In this document: piece by piece, positions 33,796-41,403 of the stretch
How positions within the stretch are numbered: the stretch's first letter is position 1
Layout of the letters: the number at the start of each line of letters is the position of its first letter
Assembly: GCA_963835585.1 (NCBI GenBank)
Contig: CAWIGF010000003.1
Span: 558,001 to 622,000 of the forward strand
Length of the DNA stretch: 64,000 nucleotides
Reading direction: 5' to 3'
Origin: UBA10107 sp963835585
Lineage (GTDB): Archaea; Nanobdellota; Nanobdellia; Woesearchaeales; UBA10107
Program-made: the position numbers and the translations under genes
Notes under the pieces: model-generated
Told to the model about the DNA's origin: nothing
Seen by the model: the letters and a program-made list of their open reading frames with translations, nothing else
Database searches by the model: none

Positions 33796-34107
33796 ATGAT
33801 GCTAATCTTAGAGAAGTCAAACAAGCACTTTTCAAAATTCATAGAACTGCTCAAGAATCAGTCAGAACTAAAAATTAATGATGTAAAAAAGATTGTTTCG
33901 CATTCATCTTATTACGCAATCATCATTCAGAAAATCTACAACATAAATAAAATATTGAGAGAATTTAATCCAAATATTTATCTTGCAGAGCCGACATTCA
34001 GTATGACTCAATCAAAACAAGTATTCTCGTCAATAAAACGCTGTGATTTAATTGAAATAGAAACGAAACAGGATTTTTTCATAATCAAGTTCAATGATAA
34101 AAACTAA
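33796..34107 (+). CDS. Hypothetical protein, 103 aa
   Basis: Begins MMLILEKSNKHFSKFIELLK and ends in a beta hairpin CDLIEIETKQDFFIIKFNDK, a layout like a winged helix, which would make it a small regulator. Overlaps the next RHH gene by 14 nt. No family recognised. Confidence 0.5.
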   Translation: MMLILEKSNKHFSKFIELLKNQSELKINDVKKIVSHSSYYAIIIQKIYNINKILREFNPNIYLAEPTFSMTQSKQVFSSIKRCDLIEIETKQDFFIIKFNDKN

Positions 34108-34309
34108 AGCAATTCAAATACGAGTAACGCCCGAACAATACGAGCGAATTCAAATTAAAGCCAACTTCAAAGGCTACAAAACAATAACTTCATTTATCTT
34201 AAGCACAATTTTGGAAAAAGACATCTTGTTTGAACAGAGATTTGACGAGATATATTCAATAATTAAAAAGTATGGCCATAACTGGACTACAAAGAATATA
34301 AATGAGTAA
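34094..34309 (+). CDS. Ribbon-helix-helix protein, 71 aa
   Basis: KTKAIQIRVTPEQYERIQIK is the typical RHH start (strand ending in R-V-T, then helix A), followed by GYKTITSFILSTILEKD (helix B). This class includes CopG/MobC-type proteins that control copy number or relaxosome formation on plasmids. Sits in a run of three overlapping short genes beside the integrase. Confidence 0.7.
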   Translation: MIKTKAIQIRVTPEQYERIQIKANFKGYKTITSFILSTILEKDILFEQRFDEIYSIIKKYGHNWTTKNINE

Positions 34310-34616
34310 ATCAACACACTTGCAAATGAAGAACGAAGAAACTCAAATTCGTGAAATTCTTGATTCTTATGAATTGCTATTTCAACAGGAAGAAATAAAA
34401 AAAGTAAGCGAGGAACTGAGAAAGTTAAAAGTAATATCACGAGAAACAGAAAAATCATATCGTGAAGCTGTGCGTATATTAGCTCGTCAGCCATTGGGTT
34501 CTGACCCTGAACGAATACAAGAAAGTCTTAATCGGTCAAAATACACAAGAGATTATTATCGTAAAGAGCTTAGTCAAAAACAAAAAATATTCTGTAAACT
34601 TCTAAACATAAATTAA
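34302..34616 (+). CDS. Coiled-coil protein, 104 aa
   Basis: Heptad-rich helices (EEIKKVSEELRKLKVISRET and a second near the end). No enzymatic motif. Overlaps the RHH gene by 8 nt and ends convergent with the integrase (4 nt overlap). Perhaps a partner of the RHH protein. Confidence 0.5.
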   Translation: MSKSTHLQMKNEETQIREILDSYELLFQQEEIKKVSEELRKLKVISRETEKSYREAVRILARQPLGSDPERIQESLNRSKYTRDYYRKELSQKQKIFCKLLNIN

Positions 34617-35398
34617 GTTCCTGTAAAAGCTTTCGCAATTCGATTATATTCTTTAACGGTTATCTCTCCATACGCCAGTCTTTTCTGTGCTATTTCAAGC
34701 GGACTTACTTTCACCAATCCTTCTGTATTCTTCCCTTCAATTAATACTTCTGATGAACCCATATCTACTTTCTCAACCATTCTATTCATTTCTTTATCGA
34801 GAATCCATGTATATGTCATTGTCGTTTCGAGGTCATCGTGTCTCATGAACTTCTGCACTTTTTCAACTGGAACTCCATTTGACAATAAATACGTGCATCG
34901 TGAATGACGCAACGTATGAAATTTATATTGATGCTGTTGTCTGCCTGATTCAGTAACTTCTGTAAGAATTTTAAGACCTGCTTTTTCGAGATGCACTTTG
35001 TAATCTTTAAATAATGAGCTTGGCTGATAAAACTCAGTCTGATAATTATCAGTAGGAAGGAAATATTTCTCATTTGGATTCATTGCTCTCCATTTTCGCA
35101 ATACAGGAATTGCTAACGGAGATAGAGGAATAAATCCATCTTTGTGATTCTTGCCGTCAACTACTTTTAATCTGCACTCTTCCAAATCAATATCTTTCCA
35201 TTGAAGTTCACAAACTTCTGAAATACGAAGAGCACAGAAGAATGATAAGAATGATGCAATCATCGTCTTAGGATTATTTATTGCATCAAATAATGCGATT
35301 AATTCTTTTTTGAAAAATACATTGGGATATTTTCGTCTCCTTCTTTTCTTTTCCTGAGTCTTGCTGATTACAGACGTATGTCTTCTTGGCTTTTCCAT
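34613..35398 (-). CDS. Tyrosine recombinase/integrase of element A
   Basis: 261 residues. Catalytic set visible: Arg58 in FFCALRISEVCELQW, a lysine in the beta hairpin (VVDGKNHKDGFIPL), HTLRHSRCTYLL (H-x-x-R) near residue 165 and a C-terminal MRHDDLETTMTYTWI with H-x...-Tyr nucleophile. The core-binding N-terminal domain is mostly missing, being only about 30 residues; the upstream gene may supply it. Lies near tRNA-Glu with its start towards the tRNA. The first residues are highly basic (KKRRRRKYP). Confidence 0.88.
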   Translation of the reverse strand: MEKPRRHTSVISKTQEKKRRRRKYPNVFFKKELIALFDAINNPKTMIASFLSFFCALRISEVCELQWKDIDLEECRLKVVDGKNHKDGFIPLSPLAIPVLRKWRAMNPNEKYFLPTDNYQTEFYQPSSLFKDYKVHLEKAGLKILTEVTESGRQQHQYKFHTLRHSRCTYLLSNGVPVEKVQKFMRHDDLETTMTYTWILDKEMNRMVEKVDMGSSEVLIEGKNTEGLVKVSPLEIAQKRLAYGEITVKEYNRIAKAFTGT

Positions 35399-35787
35399 TT
35401 CAACCTCCCAATTACTTCTCGCATGTCATTCATTATGTCATTTCCAGAACGTGTTCCCATCATCCGCTTCAATTTGTGGCTTTGCGAAGCTGCATCTGCA
35501 AAACTGATTTTATTATGAAGAAGTTTTTCTTTAATCTGAGGAGGAACATCTTCAAGACAGAGCCATTTGTATGCTGTTCGAGGATTGAGATTGTGTTTCA
35601 AAAGTAGTTCAAGTGTTTTGGATTCATCAGCAGTCAATTTCTTTATTCTCCCGATACGAAATTGACGGCATTGAAGAACAAGTCCTTTTATTCTGAAACT
35701 ATTTTTATCAGGAACGATAGGCTGTAAGATATTTTTAATGAATTCAATTTTCTCAAATACATTGAATCTATATTTGTAGAGTCCCAT
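35368..35787 (-). CDS. Probable DNA-binding protein coupled to the integrase, 139 aa
   Basis: Overlaps the integrase start by 31 nt. The middle has LTADESKTLELLLKHNLNPR followed by TAYKWLCLEDVPPQIKEKLL, which resembles the helix-turn-helix of ParB/RepB-like proteins. Could be the separated core-binding domain of the integrase or an excision factor. Uncertain. Confidence 0.55.
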   Translation of the reverse strand: MGLYKYRFNVFEKIEFIKNILQPIVPDKNSFRIKGLVLQCRQFRIGRIKKLTADESKTLELLLKHNLNPRTAYKWLCLEDVPPQIKEKLLHNKISFADAASQSHKLKRMMGTRSGNDIMNDMREVIGRLKWKSQEDIRL

Positions 35788-35984
35788 TAGGCGTCACCTT
35801 TATATACTAAGTCTTTTAGACTTAAGAAAGAGCGTCCAGAGATTGTCCCAATTCGGACAAAGTTTTCCTGTGGTGCAAACTGCACCTGAGCCTTTGGAAA
35901 AGGGCTAAATATAGAGGAGAGCGTCTCTACTAGCTCACTATTTATTTGAGCGGTATGAGCGCTCGTCGAAGAAATCATTTTCAA
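35787..35984 (-). CDS. Possible small protein, 65 aa (low support)
   Basis: Open frame from ATG 35984 whose stop overlaps the next start (TAATG). No domain seen, and the region is crowded with inverted repeats, which suggests a regulatory or recombination site rather than a gene. Listed because of its coupling with the downstream gene and a Shine-Dalgarno-like AAAGGTGA near its end. Confidence 0.25.
   Translation of the reverse strand: MKMISSTSAHTAQINSELVETLSSIFSPFPKAQVQFAPQENFVRIGTISGRSFLSLKDLVYKGDA
35795..35970 (+). repeat. Cluster of short inverted repeats between integrase gene and tRNA-Glu
   Basis: At least five perfect or near-perfect inverted repeats occur in 175 nt: AAGTCT-TTT-AGACTT, TTGTCC-CAATTC-GGACAA, GGTGCA-AAC-TGCACC, AGCCTTT-GGAA-AAGGGCT, GAGA-GCG-TCTC and GAGCG-GTATGAG-CGCTC. 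Such density next to an integrase gene and a tRNA fits integrase or excisionase binding sites (attP arm region) or a replication origin. Confidence 0.6.
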
Positions 35985-35989
35985 TTCAT

Positions 35990-36064
35990 GCCCCTATAGT
36001 GTAGTTCGGTCAAGCACTTCGGCCTTTCGAGCCGAAAACACGGGTTCAAATCCCGTTGGGGGTA
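35990..36064 (+). tRNA. tRNA-Glu (anticodon UUC)
   Basis: 75 nt cloverleaf: acceptor GCCCCTA/TGGGGGT (first pair G-U), D arm TAGTGTAGTTCGGTCAAGCA, anticodon stem TCGGC/GCCGA with loop CTTTCGA (UUC), T arm ACGGG-TTCAAAT-CCCGT, discriminator A. No intron. It separates two accessory regions, each with its own tyrosine recombinase, and is the likely integration target. Confidence 0.93.
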
Positions 36065-36092
36065 TTCACTATTTGGTTAAAGTCCCGACGAA

Positions 36093-36107
36093 AAGTATAT
36101 AAATAAG
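36093..36107 (+). promoter_or_regulatory. TATA box of the element B integrase
   Basis: AAGTATATAAATAAG stands 18-32 nt before ATG 36125, just after tRNA-Glu. Spacing fits a leaderless transcript. Confidence 0.55.
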
Positions 36108-36124
36108 GACTTCGTAATGGGTTT

Positions 36125-37315
36125 ATGCCTATCGTTGATTACGAAAAAAATGCGGTTAGGGATGAAGCCTGGTTCTTTTCACTGAACAGTGTTTCGGAAA
36201 TCAATAAAAATGTTATTAGACGGTTTCTCAAAATTTACAACGTCAAGCCTTCAACAAAATCCAAATTTTTCAAGAACATAAAATTTCTGCTTGAGAAAAT
36301 TGACCTTGAAAAAGATCTTCTGAACCGGGACAAAATAAATAACGTATTTGCTGAACTGCAAAAAGAATGTTCACCTGGATATATAAGTACAATTATTAAT
36401 GTCAGTAAAAGATTGGCACGATGGCTTAATGATGGAGAATTACCAAAAGGTTTCAAAGATTTAAAAAAAGCAAATAGGAAAGATCAACGCAGAAAATTGA
36501 ATCCTGAGGATATGTGGTCATGGGAAGACGGGAAAAAACTAGCGAGCTTGATGAACAGCACACAAATGAAGGCTATGATTTTTACACAGCTTGATGCTGG
36601 ATTCCGCCCGTCAGAATTCGTCGATCTAAAGTATAAAGACGTAATTGTTAAAAAAGATATCATCATTTTTCAAGTCCAAGATGGGAAAACAGGTTCTCGA
36701 CCAGTTCCTTGTCAGCGATGTGTTCCATATTTCTTGCGCTGGTATGAACAACATCCAACAAAAAATCCAGATGATCCGTTATGGATTACGGAGTTTAGGG
36801 AAAAATCAAATCCAGCAATAGAAGGAAGAAAAGATTACAAGATAAGACCTTACCGGTATCACGCGATTTTGAAACGAATCAAGTGGTATGCACAAAAGGC
36901 TAATATCAAAAAACCCTGTGATTTCTACGACCTGAGACACAGTTCTTGCGTTTTAGACAAGTTGGATAATGTTCCGCTTGATGTTGCGGCAGCACGCCAC
37001 GGCCATAGTGTTGAGTATTTCACGGAAATCTACGGACGGCTTGACCTTGATGATCTTGCTAACAGAATGCGATTGCATTACGGGGGAAAGATTGAGAAGA
37101 GAAAAATAGAAACAACAAAGGTTTGTGAACGCTGTGATTTCCCAAATGTTGAAAATGCCGGAAGATGCGACAAATGCGGTTCTGCGTTAAGCCTGAAAGT
37201 GGCCCTGGAAATGGAGAAGCAAAAAGACGATGACTACAATAATTTGAAGGATCAAATGAATGAAATACAACAATCACTCGCAAAACTAGCATTCCGGGAA
37301 AATAAACGTAATTAA
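36125..37315 (+). CDS. Tyrosine recombinase with C-terminal zinc ribbon (element B integrase)
   Basis: 396 residues. Core-binding domain in residues 1-125, catalytic domain 130-320: Arg in QLDAGFRPSEFVDLKY, Lys in VQDGKTGSRPVP, FYDLRHSSCVLDKL, RHGHSVEYFTEIYG with the Tyr nucleophile. Residues 335-355 form a zinc ribbon (VCERCDFPNVENAGRCDKCG) and a coiled coil ends the protein. This domain order is common in archaeal integrases of haloarchaeal and methanogen elements. Not closely related to the integrase at 34613-35398. Confidence 0.92.
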   Translation: MPIVDYEKNAVRDEAWFFSLNSVSEINKNVIRRFLKIYNVKPSTKSKFFKNIKFLLEKIDLEKDLLNRDKINNVFAELQKECSPGYISTIINVSKRLARWLNDGELPKGFKDLKKANRKDQRRKLNPEDMWSWEDGKKLASLMNSTQMKAMIFTQLDAGFRPSEFVDLKYKDVIVKKDIIIFQVQDGKTGSRPVPCQRCVPYFLRWYEQHPTKNPDDPLWITEFREKSNPAIEGRKDYKIRPYRYHAILKRIKWYAQKANIKKPCDFYDLRHSSCVLDKLDNVPLDVAAARHGHSVEYFTEIYGRLDLDDLANRMRLHYGGKIEKRKIETTKVCERCDFPNVENAGRCDKCGSALSLKVALEMEKQKDDDYNNLKDQMNEIQQSLAKLAFRENKRN

Positions 37316-37499
37316 TTTTTAGGTGAAACGCCGACCGCCAATAACATTTGTTTTTGGCGTAATGTTAATTTATCCCAATTCTTGATGCAGTAATCAACGT
37401 ATGAATCGTAGCCTTCCCGTTTCAATTCTTCATAGAGTAAATCGTCTTCGTTCATCCGTTCTGGCGGAATACGTTCCCGACAAACGGCCTAAACATTTC

Positions 37500-37733
37500 C
37501 TATCTTTTTCTTGATTTCTTTTCCAGATCGTCAAATAGTTTCTTTAATCGTGGCTGTTCATCATCGATTGTTTTTCTGAAATTATCTAAGCTGTTTTGAA
37601 AGGCGTCAAATCCACTCAAGGCCTTCGTGTATTTATTGTCTATCCTTTGGAACAACTCCTCTGCTGTTTTCCCCTTGTGATATTCTTTGAGCCATTTCCA
37701 GAACAAGTTCCACACTTCAGGTGTGAATACCAC
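37500..37733 (-). CDS. Hypothetical helical protein with uncertain 5' end
   Basis: 77 residues from GTG 37733 (VFTPEVWNLFWKWLKEYHKG). The frame stays open and looks coding upstream to about 37845 (ISYYWRQKGKKRNEKGLKEG...), but no ATG, GTG or TTG occurs there, so the true start may be lost or non-standard. Convergent neighbours are absent; it is divergent to the XRE gene with a short shared regulatory gap (37851-37875). Confidence 0.5.
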   Translation of the reverse strand: MVFTPEVWNLFWKWLKEYHKGKTAEELFQRIDNKYTKALSGFDAFQNSLDNFRKTIDDEQPRLKKLFDDLEKKSRKR

Positions 37734-37875
37734 GCCGAGTTTGGTAAGGAAATCCCTAAATATTTCCGAGCCTTCTTTCAGCCCTTTTTCATTTCTTTTT
37801 TTACCTTTTTGCCTCCAGTAGTAACTAATAATCCCGACCGATATCTATAAATATCAGTGGCACCTGCAAGGGAGG

Positions 37876-38199
37876 ATGACAAAGCCACGTGGACCACCCG
37901 ATTTGGAAAAAATTATTGCTCAAAGTAAAGATTTCCCTGATTTTGTACACAGAGCCAGAATGGTTTATGGCTGGTCAAAGTATGAGTTAGGAAAACGGAT
38001 GTACCCGGAAGAAAATCCGCGTTCGTGGTCTGGTTATATACATGATGTGGAGTCACGTCAGTGGCCACCTTCCAAAAAGTTTGTGGCTGGAGTGTGTAAG
38101 GCATTAACTTTAGGTTATGGTCCTTTGCTTCCACTAATGACGGCAACACTTCTAAAACCGTATTATTCTGAATTTAAAAAACGCAAAATCCCTTATTAA
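37876..38199 (+). CDS. XRE-like helix-turn-helix protein
   Basis: 107 residues. FVHRARMVYGWSKYELGKRM is an HTH of the Cro/CI type (R-x-x-x-G-x-S-x-x-x-L-G-x-x), with a following GYIHDVESRQWPPSKKFVAG that fits helices 4-5. Preceded by GGGAGG 5 nt before the ATG. It is divergent from the gene at 37500, so it may repress both. Followed by a structured hairpin at 38293. Confidence 0.7.
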   Translation: MTKPRGPPDLEKIIAQSKDFPDFVHRARMVYGWSKYELGKRMYPEENPRSWSGYIHDVESRQWPPSKKFVAGVCKALTLGYGPLLPLMTATLLKPYYSEFKKRKIPY

Positions 38200-38292
38200 A
38201 ACTCTTGTAGTTCTAGGGAACCCTTGACAATAGAATTAATTATGATTTAATTTAATTGATAGAGTTTTTATTTAGCCCGTTTCGTCCTTGTG

Positions 38293-38381
38293 CCTCATCG
38301 CTCAGGGCCTGGGCCTCCAGCCGGGAATTTCCCATTAAGCTGTGAGGAACTGGGCTCTTCGTGTTTCTGGGCCTGATGAGG
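38293..38381 (+). ncRNA. Long imperfect hairpin covering the ribosome site of the next gene
   Basis: CCTCATC (38293-38299) pairs with GATGAGG (38375-38381), and the neighbouring CAGGGCC/GGGCCTG pair extends the stem. The right arm includes the GAGGGGG that could serve as ribosome binding site for ATG 38389. Either a structured leader (translation control) or a 3' terminator of the XRE gene. The left arm TGCCTCATCGCTCAGG recurs at 39303 as TGCCTCATCGCTGAGG. Confidence 0.45.
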
Positions 38382-38388
38382 GGGATTA

Positions 38389-39222
38389 ATGGATATAAAT
38401 TGTTCTCCAAATAATAATGATGATGAGATTTTGCAGCCTCAGTATTCAACCCCTCAATCAGCAATCACCCACCAGATCCGCATTCCTTCAAAACGCGATT
38501 TGACAAAATTCCAGGACATTCTTGGTCGCTACGTTTATGCCCGGAAATTGAGAGATGACAAAGATATGCAAATCACTTTTGGGAAAAAATATATTGATGA
38601 GTCTCATCCGCCCACAAAAATATTTAGTATTAAGCAAGTAGATGGCCCATGGGCACCAGGGAATATTTTGAGTGTAACTAATGAAGAATTGCTGTCTCTT
38701 ATAATTAAAAAAAGAAAACGACAGCCTACCAATATATTTCCTGAATTCAGATTTTCAAAAGATGATGGAGCACTTACTTTGGTCAAGGCAGGATTCAAAG
38801 AATCCTTGTTATGTCCTGATTTGTCCCACACCAAAAGCGAAGCAGAAAGTTGTATTAAAGAGCGGTTTATGATTACTTACGATGGAATGACTTCATTAAA
38901 TAAGCGAGGGGCAAGGGTATCTAATTGGAATATTAACCTCTACGCATGTATCAAAACAGGGAACCTTTATGCTCTCATGCATCAGATTGATACTCGCATA
39001 ATTACATCGAATGTCGGCGATATTACGTTGCTTTGCGATTTTTGCCATAATCAATTTAAATTAGACCGAAATAAAACAGAATATATTTTCTATAAACTGA
39101 GATGTGTTAAATGTCCGGAATGTGGTGGAAATGTATATTTTGTTATTGGTAACAATAATGATAATTGCGAGATAATTAGCGATTACTTTTCGATCAGTGT
39201 ACACAATTTTGTAAGAGAATGA
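38389..39222 (+). CDS. Hypothetical protein with C-terminal zinc ribbon, 277 aa
   Basis: Unknown family. A four-cysteine site near residues 219-250 (LLCDFCHNQ ... VKCPECGGN) is the only clear motif. The N-terminal third is basic, with RIPSKRDLTKFQDILGRYVY. No membrane segment. Stands alone between two hairpins. Confidence 0.55.
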   Translation: MDINCSPNNNDDEILQPQYSTPQSAITHQIRIPSKRDLTKFQDILGRYVYARKLRDDKDMQITFGKKYIDESHPPTKIFSIKQVDGPWAPGNILSVTNEELLSLIIKKRKRQPTNIFPEFRFSKDDGALTLVKAGFKESLLCPDLSHTKSEAESCIKERFMITYDGMTSLNKRGARVSNWNINLYACIKTGNLYALMHQIDTRIITSNVGDITLLCDFCHNQFKLDRNKTEYIFYKLRCVKCPECGGNVYFVIGNNNDNCEIISDYFSISVHNFVRE

Positions 39223-39314
39223 AAATGGTTCAAGAAGTGAGCATAAATAAAAAAAGGGTTTAGAAAATAGTTAATTAAATATCAGATTATTAAAAAGTCT
39301 TCTGCCTCATCGCT

Positions 39315-39364
39315 GAGGACGTCTGACATGCCGGGTAACCGGTCTATGTTGGCGTCCTCTTTTT
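39315..39364 (+). terminator. Three-tier hairpin with GNRA loop and U-run
   Basis: GAGGACG (39315-39321) pairs with CGTCCTC (39353-39359); inside it ACAT/ATGT and then CCGG-GTAA-CCGG, whose GUAA loop is a GNRA tetraloop. TTTTT follows at once (39360-39364). It looks like an intrinsic terminator or a stable small RNA 3' end, 93 nt after the upstream stop codon. Confidence 0.6.
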
Positions 39365-39397
39365 AATTTCAGCACAAATATTCTCAAAGAAAGGACG

Positions 39398-39547
39398 GTG
39401 ATAAATGTGGACGAGCTAGACGAATACAAAAGCAAGCTTCTTTTATTGGCGGAGTGCAACAAAACCGACCATTGGAAAGATGAAGTTGTTGAAGATGTTG
39501 AAAAATTGGAAGTCGAAATAAGAAACAAAATTAATCGAAAAGATTGA
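39398..39547 (+). CDS. Small acidic coiled-coil protein, 49 aa
   Basis: GTG 39398 follows AAAGGAC. The product reads VINVDELDEYKSKLLLLAEC and continues as charged helix (KDEVVEDVEKLEVEIRNKIN). Codon use is coding-like in contrast to the antisense frame. Function unknown. Its 3' end overlaps the convergent gene at 39531 by 17 nt. Confidence 0.45.
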   Translation: MINVDELDEYKSKLLLLAECNKTDHWKDEVVEDVEKLEVEIRNKINRKD

Positions 39548-39881
39548 GGGAAATGGCGGGTGCGGCAGGTGTCAAAGGGGCATAGGGAAAAACAATAAAT
39601 TTTAATCTTATTATTGAAAAAAAAGCGCAGTCATTTAATGTGTATCCGTAAATTTGGAATATTGAGGATATTATAGAAAATTTTCTCCTGCCCAATTTGT
39701 CGGGAGCTGAATTATAAACGGAAATTTTAATAGATGGTTTTCCTGATGCAGTAGGAGCATAAAAGGAATACTCGGGAATTGTATTGACAAACCTGAACAA
39801 GGAAAAATAGATTAAATCTTGCAACCACATTGGACATGAATTCAAAAATTGTTGTTCGGATGGAAAAATTTTATAACGCAT
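39531..39881 (-). CDS. Hypothetical protein, 116 aa
   Basis: Start set at ATG 39881 because AAGGAGGT lies 7 nt upstream on the minus strand, one of the strongest Shine-Dalgarno sites in the window. MRYKIFPSEQQFLNSCPMWL is followed by beta-rich sequence (KPSIKISVYNSAPDKLGRRK). Not recognised. Its strong bacterial-like ribosome site suggests a foreign source. Confidence 0.5.
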   Translation of the reverse strand: MRYKIFPSEQQFLNSCPMWLQDLIYFSLFRFVNTIPEYSFYAPTASGKPSIKISVYNSAPDKLGRRKFSIISSIFQIYGYTLNDCAFFSIIRLKFIVFPYAPLTPAAPAISLNLFD

Positions 39882-40419
39882 GAATGAAACCTCCTTCACC
39901 TCGGGAAAAGAACGTAATGGGATCGTTGCGATATGGATGTAAAAGGTCGTTTGGACAACATTCGGGGAATGAACCGGAGAAAATTTTTTCTACGGCTGGA
40001 TGGAAGCTAAAACGTTTTCTAAAGGCAAAAGACATTTTTTCACCAAATACTTTTAGGGAAAAACTTCATTCCTAAAATTATTAGGGAATTTCTTCCCTAA
40101 GGTGAAGCTTTTCCGGATCATATGCTCCCCTTCAAGGGGCAGGTGTTACGGTTTGTTAAACTAAAAACGTTCTCAGGGGTAATTTTCCTGCTAGTTGCCT
40201 GGGATGTAAAGATTAGAACAGGTAATTTTGGCGTTTGTTTTATCGAGAAAATAAGGTAAAATTATGAACAAATTTTATTTTTGTAATTTATTTTGTTCAG
40301 TTTCACATCACTTCGTAGCGTTTTCCCATATAAACACCATCCAATAAAAAACCGGTTTCACGCGATTCAAGTAAATAATAAATCTACTCGAAAAAACATT
40401 GATATTCTAAGGGAATATA
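39882..40419 (+). other. Gene-free stretch with hairpins
   Basis: No supported gene in about 540 nt. A perfect hairpin TTAGGGAA-TTTC-TTCCCTAA lies at 40081-40100 and a second, CCCCTTCAAGGGG, at 40127-40139, the latter similar in style to IS200/IS605 end hairpins. A 63-residue frame at 39884-40075 has no ribosome site and was not accepted. Confidence 0.5.
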
Positions 40420-40614
40420 ATGGAAACCGGTTACATTAAAATCCTGAAAATCAAAGTTGAAATATATTGCATATATTCTGTCCAATAGGCCGATAAATAT
40501 TTTGAGAATTTTGAAAGTAAAGACAAAAAAGGGAAAGTACCCGAACAGGGAAAATTTGAATTGATGAATAAAACACACGACAAAAAAATGGCTTTCGTAT
40601 GTAAAAAGTGGTAA
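40420..40614 (+). pseudogene. Small gene interrupted by an in-frame TAG
   Basis: ATG 40420, 5 nt after AAGGGAA, opens METGYIKILKIKVEIYCIYS and meets TAG at 40486-40488. The same frame continues with ADKYFENFESKDKKGKVPEQ to CKKW and TAA at 40612-40614, good basic coding sequence. It may be a decayed 63-residue gene or an amber readthrough case. Support is modest because both parts are short. Confidence 0.35.
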
Positions 40615-40615
40615 G

Positions 40616-40625
40616 TTTATATATA
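40616..40625 (+). promoter_or_regulatory. Possible TATA box
   Basis: TTTATATATA in plus orientation, about 150 nt before the gene at 40778, so a leader or small RNA of about 125 nt would precede that gene if used. Confidence 0.3.
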
Positions 40626-40777
40626 TGGACCATATATTCAAAGCGTTTAAACGTTAAAAACGCAAAAATGAGCCTGAATTTTTTAAGGAGAGGATGGGGC
40701 CGTCAAAGAAGGGCTGAACCCCAAAAAAATTGTAAACGAAAGCTATTTGTTGGTTCGATTGCTTGGGGAGGTGTAAA

Positions 40778-41068
40778 ATGCCGCAAAATATGTTTTACGA
40801 CGACGAGCGCCTGACAAAGATAGCAGACAAGTATTTTCATTTAACGAAAGATGATTTCGTGCAAGCGGCCATAACGGAGAAAATTGCACGAAGTCTGTAC
40901 GACTTTAAATTTCAACACAACGAAAACCAAGGATCCCCCAATAACCCCATTGAAGCCGATATTGAGAGAATCATTGAAGAGGATATGCGGAGTAATGGTG
41001 AAGGGTACCTTGATTTAGATGTGGCATCGCGGCAACTAAAATCTCCCCCCACCAAACATTCAGATTGA
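40778..41068 (+). CDS. Hypothetical acidic protein, 96 aa
   Basis: ATG 40778 chosen for the GGGAGGTG Shine-Dalgarno 6 nt upstream. MPQNMFYDDERLTKIADKYF is followed by FVQAAITEKIARSLYDFKFQ, mostly helical, and an acidic C-terminal helix (IEADIERIIEEDMRSNGEG). Could be an antitoxin-like or RHH-type protein; no firm family. A hairpin terminator follows at 41164. Confidence 0.55.
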   Translation: MPQNMFYDDERLTKIADKYFHLTKDDFVQAAITEKIARSLYDFKFQHNENQGSPNNPIEADIERIIEEDMRSNGEGYLDLDVASRQLKSPPTKHSD

Positions 41069-41163
41069 CTTTCTTTTAATCGAAAAGTTTTTTTCAATGT
41101 TCCTCATTGCAAGCTTTAAGTTTCCTTTAATCCGATCTCAATCTACACTACCGTTAAAAAAAG

Positions 41164-41204
41164 AAGCCTTTGTCTGCAATGATCTTGCAGGCAGGGGCTT
41201 TTTT
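41164..41204 (+). terminator. Hairpin H1 with U-run, first of three related copies
   Basis: AAGCC at 41164-41168 pairs with GGCTT at 41196-41200; inner TTGTCTG pairs with CAGGCAG around loop CAATGATCTTG. TTTTTTG follows. Copies with the same loop core stand at 42361 and 44286. Bacterial-style intrinsic terminators, 96 nt after the stop of the upstream gene. Confidence 0.65.
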
Positions 41205-41223
41205 GTTTTGAGACGTGAAAGGC

Positions 41224-41243
41224 ACTTTATTTGGAAATAAAGT
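41224..41243 (+). promoter_or_regulatory. Perfect palindrome, possible operator
   Basis: ACTTTATTT-GG-AAATAAAGT, 9-bp arms with a 2-nt centre, about 160 nt upstream of the DUF5677-like gene. Symmetric AT-rich palindromes of this size are typical dimeric repressor sites. Confidence 0.4.
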
Positions 41244-41403
41244 AAGATAACAAATAAATAGCATTTCCAAGGGATTTTAAGATGTCTACAACACAAAATA
41301 AACAGGTGAAGAACGGATTTGGTTTCTTGATCAATAATTCGGATGAGAATTGTCTCCCCCCTGCTATCTCAGCATGGATTGAAGGCTGTGATACTTTGGT
41401 TGA

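Noticed and set aside
36125..37315. Integron integrase IntI for the gene-hairpin array
   Set aside because: The recombinase has a zinc ribbon and no visible IntI-specific insertion, and the hairpins lack clear GTTRRRY/RYYYAAC cores.
40384..40641. 85-codon Phe-rich frame on the minus strand
   Set aside because: Opposite the Lys-rich plus-strand frame with TAG; no ribosome site, composition typical of an antisense shadow.
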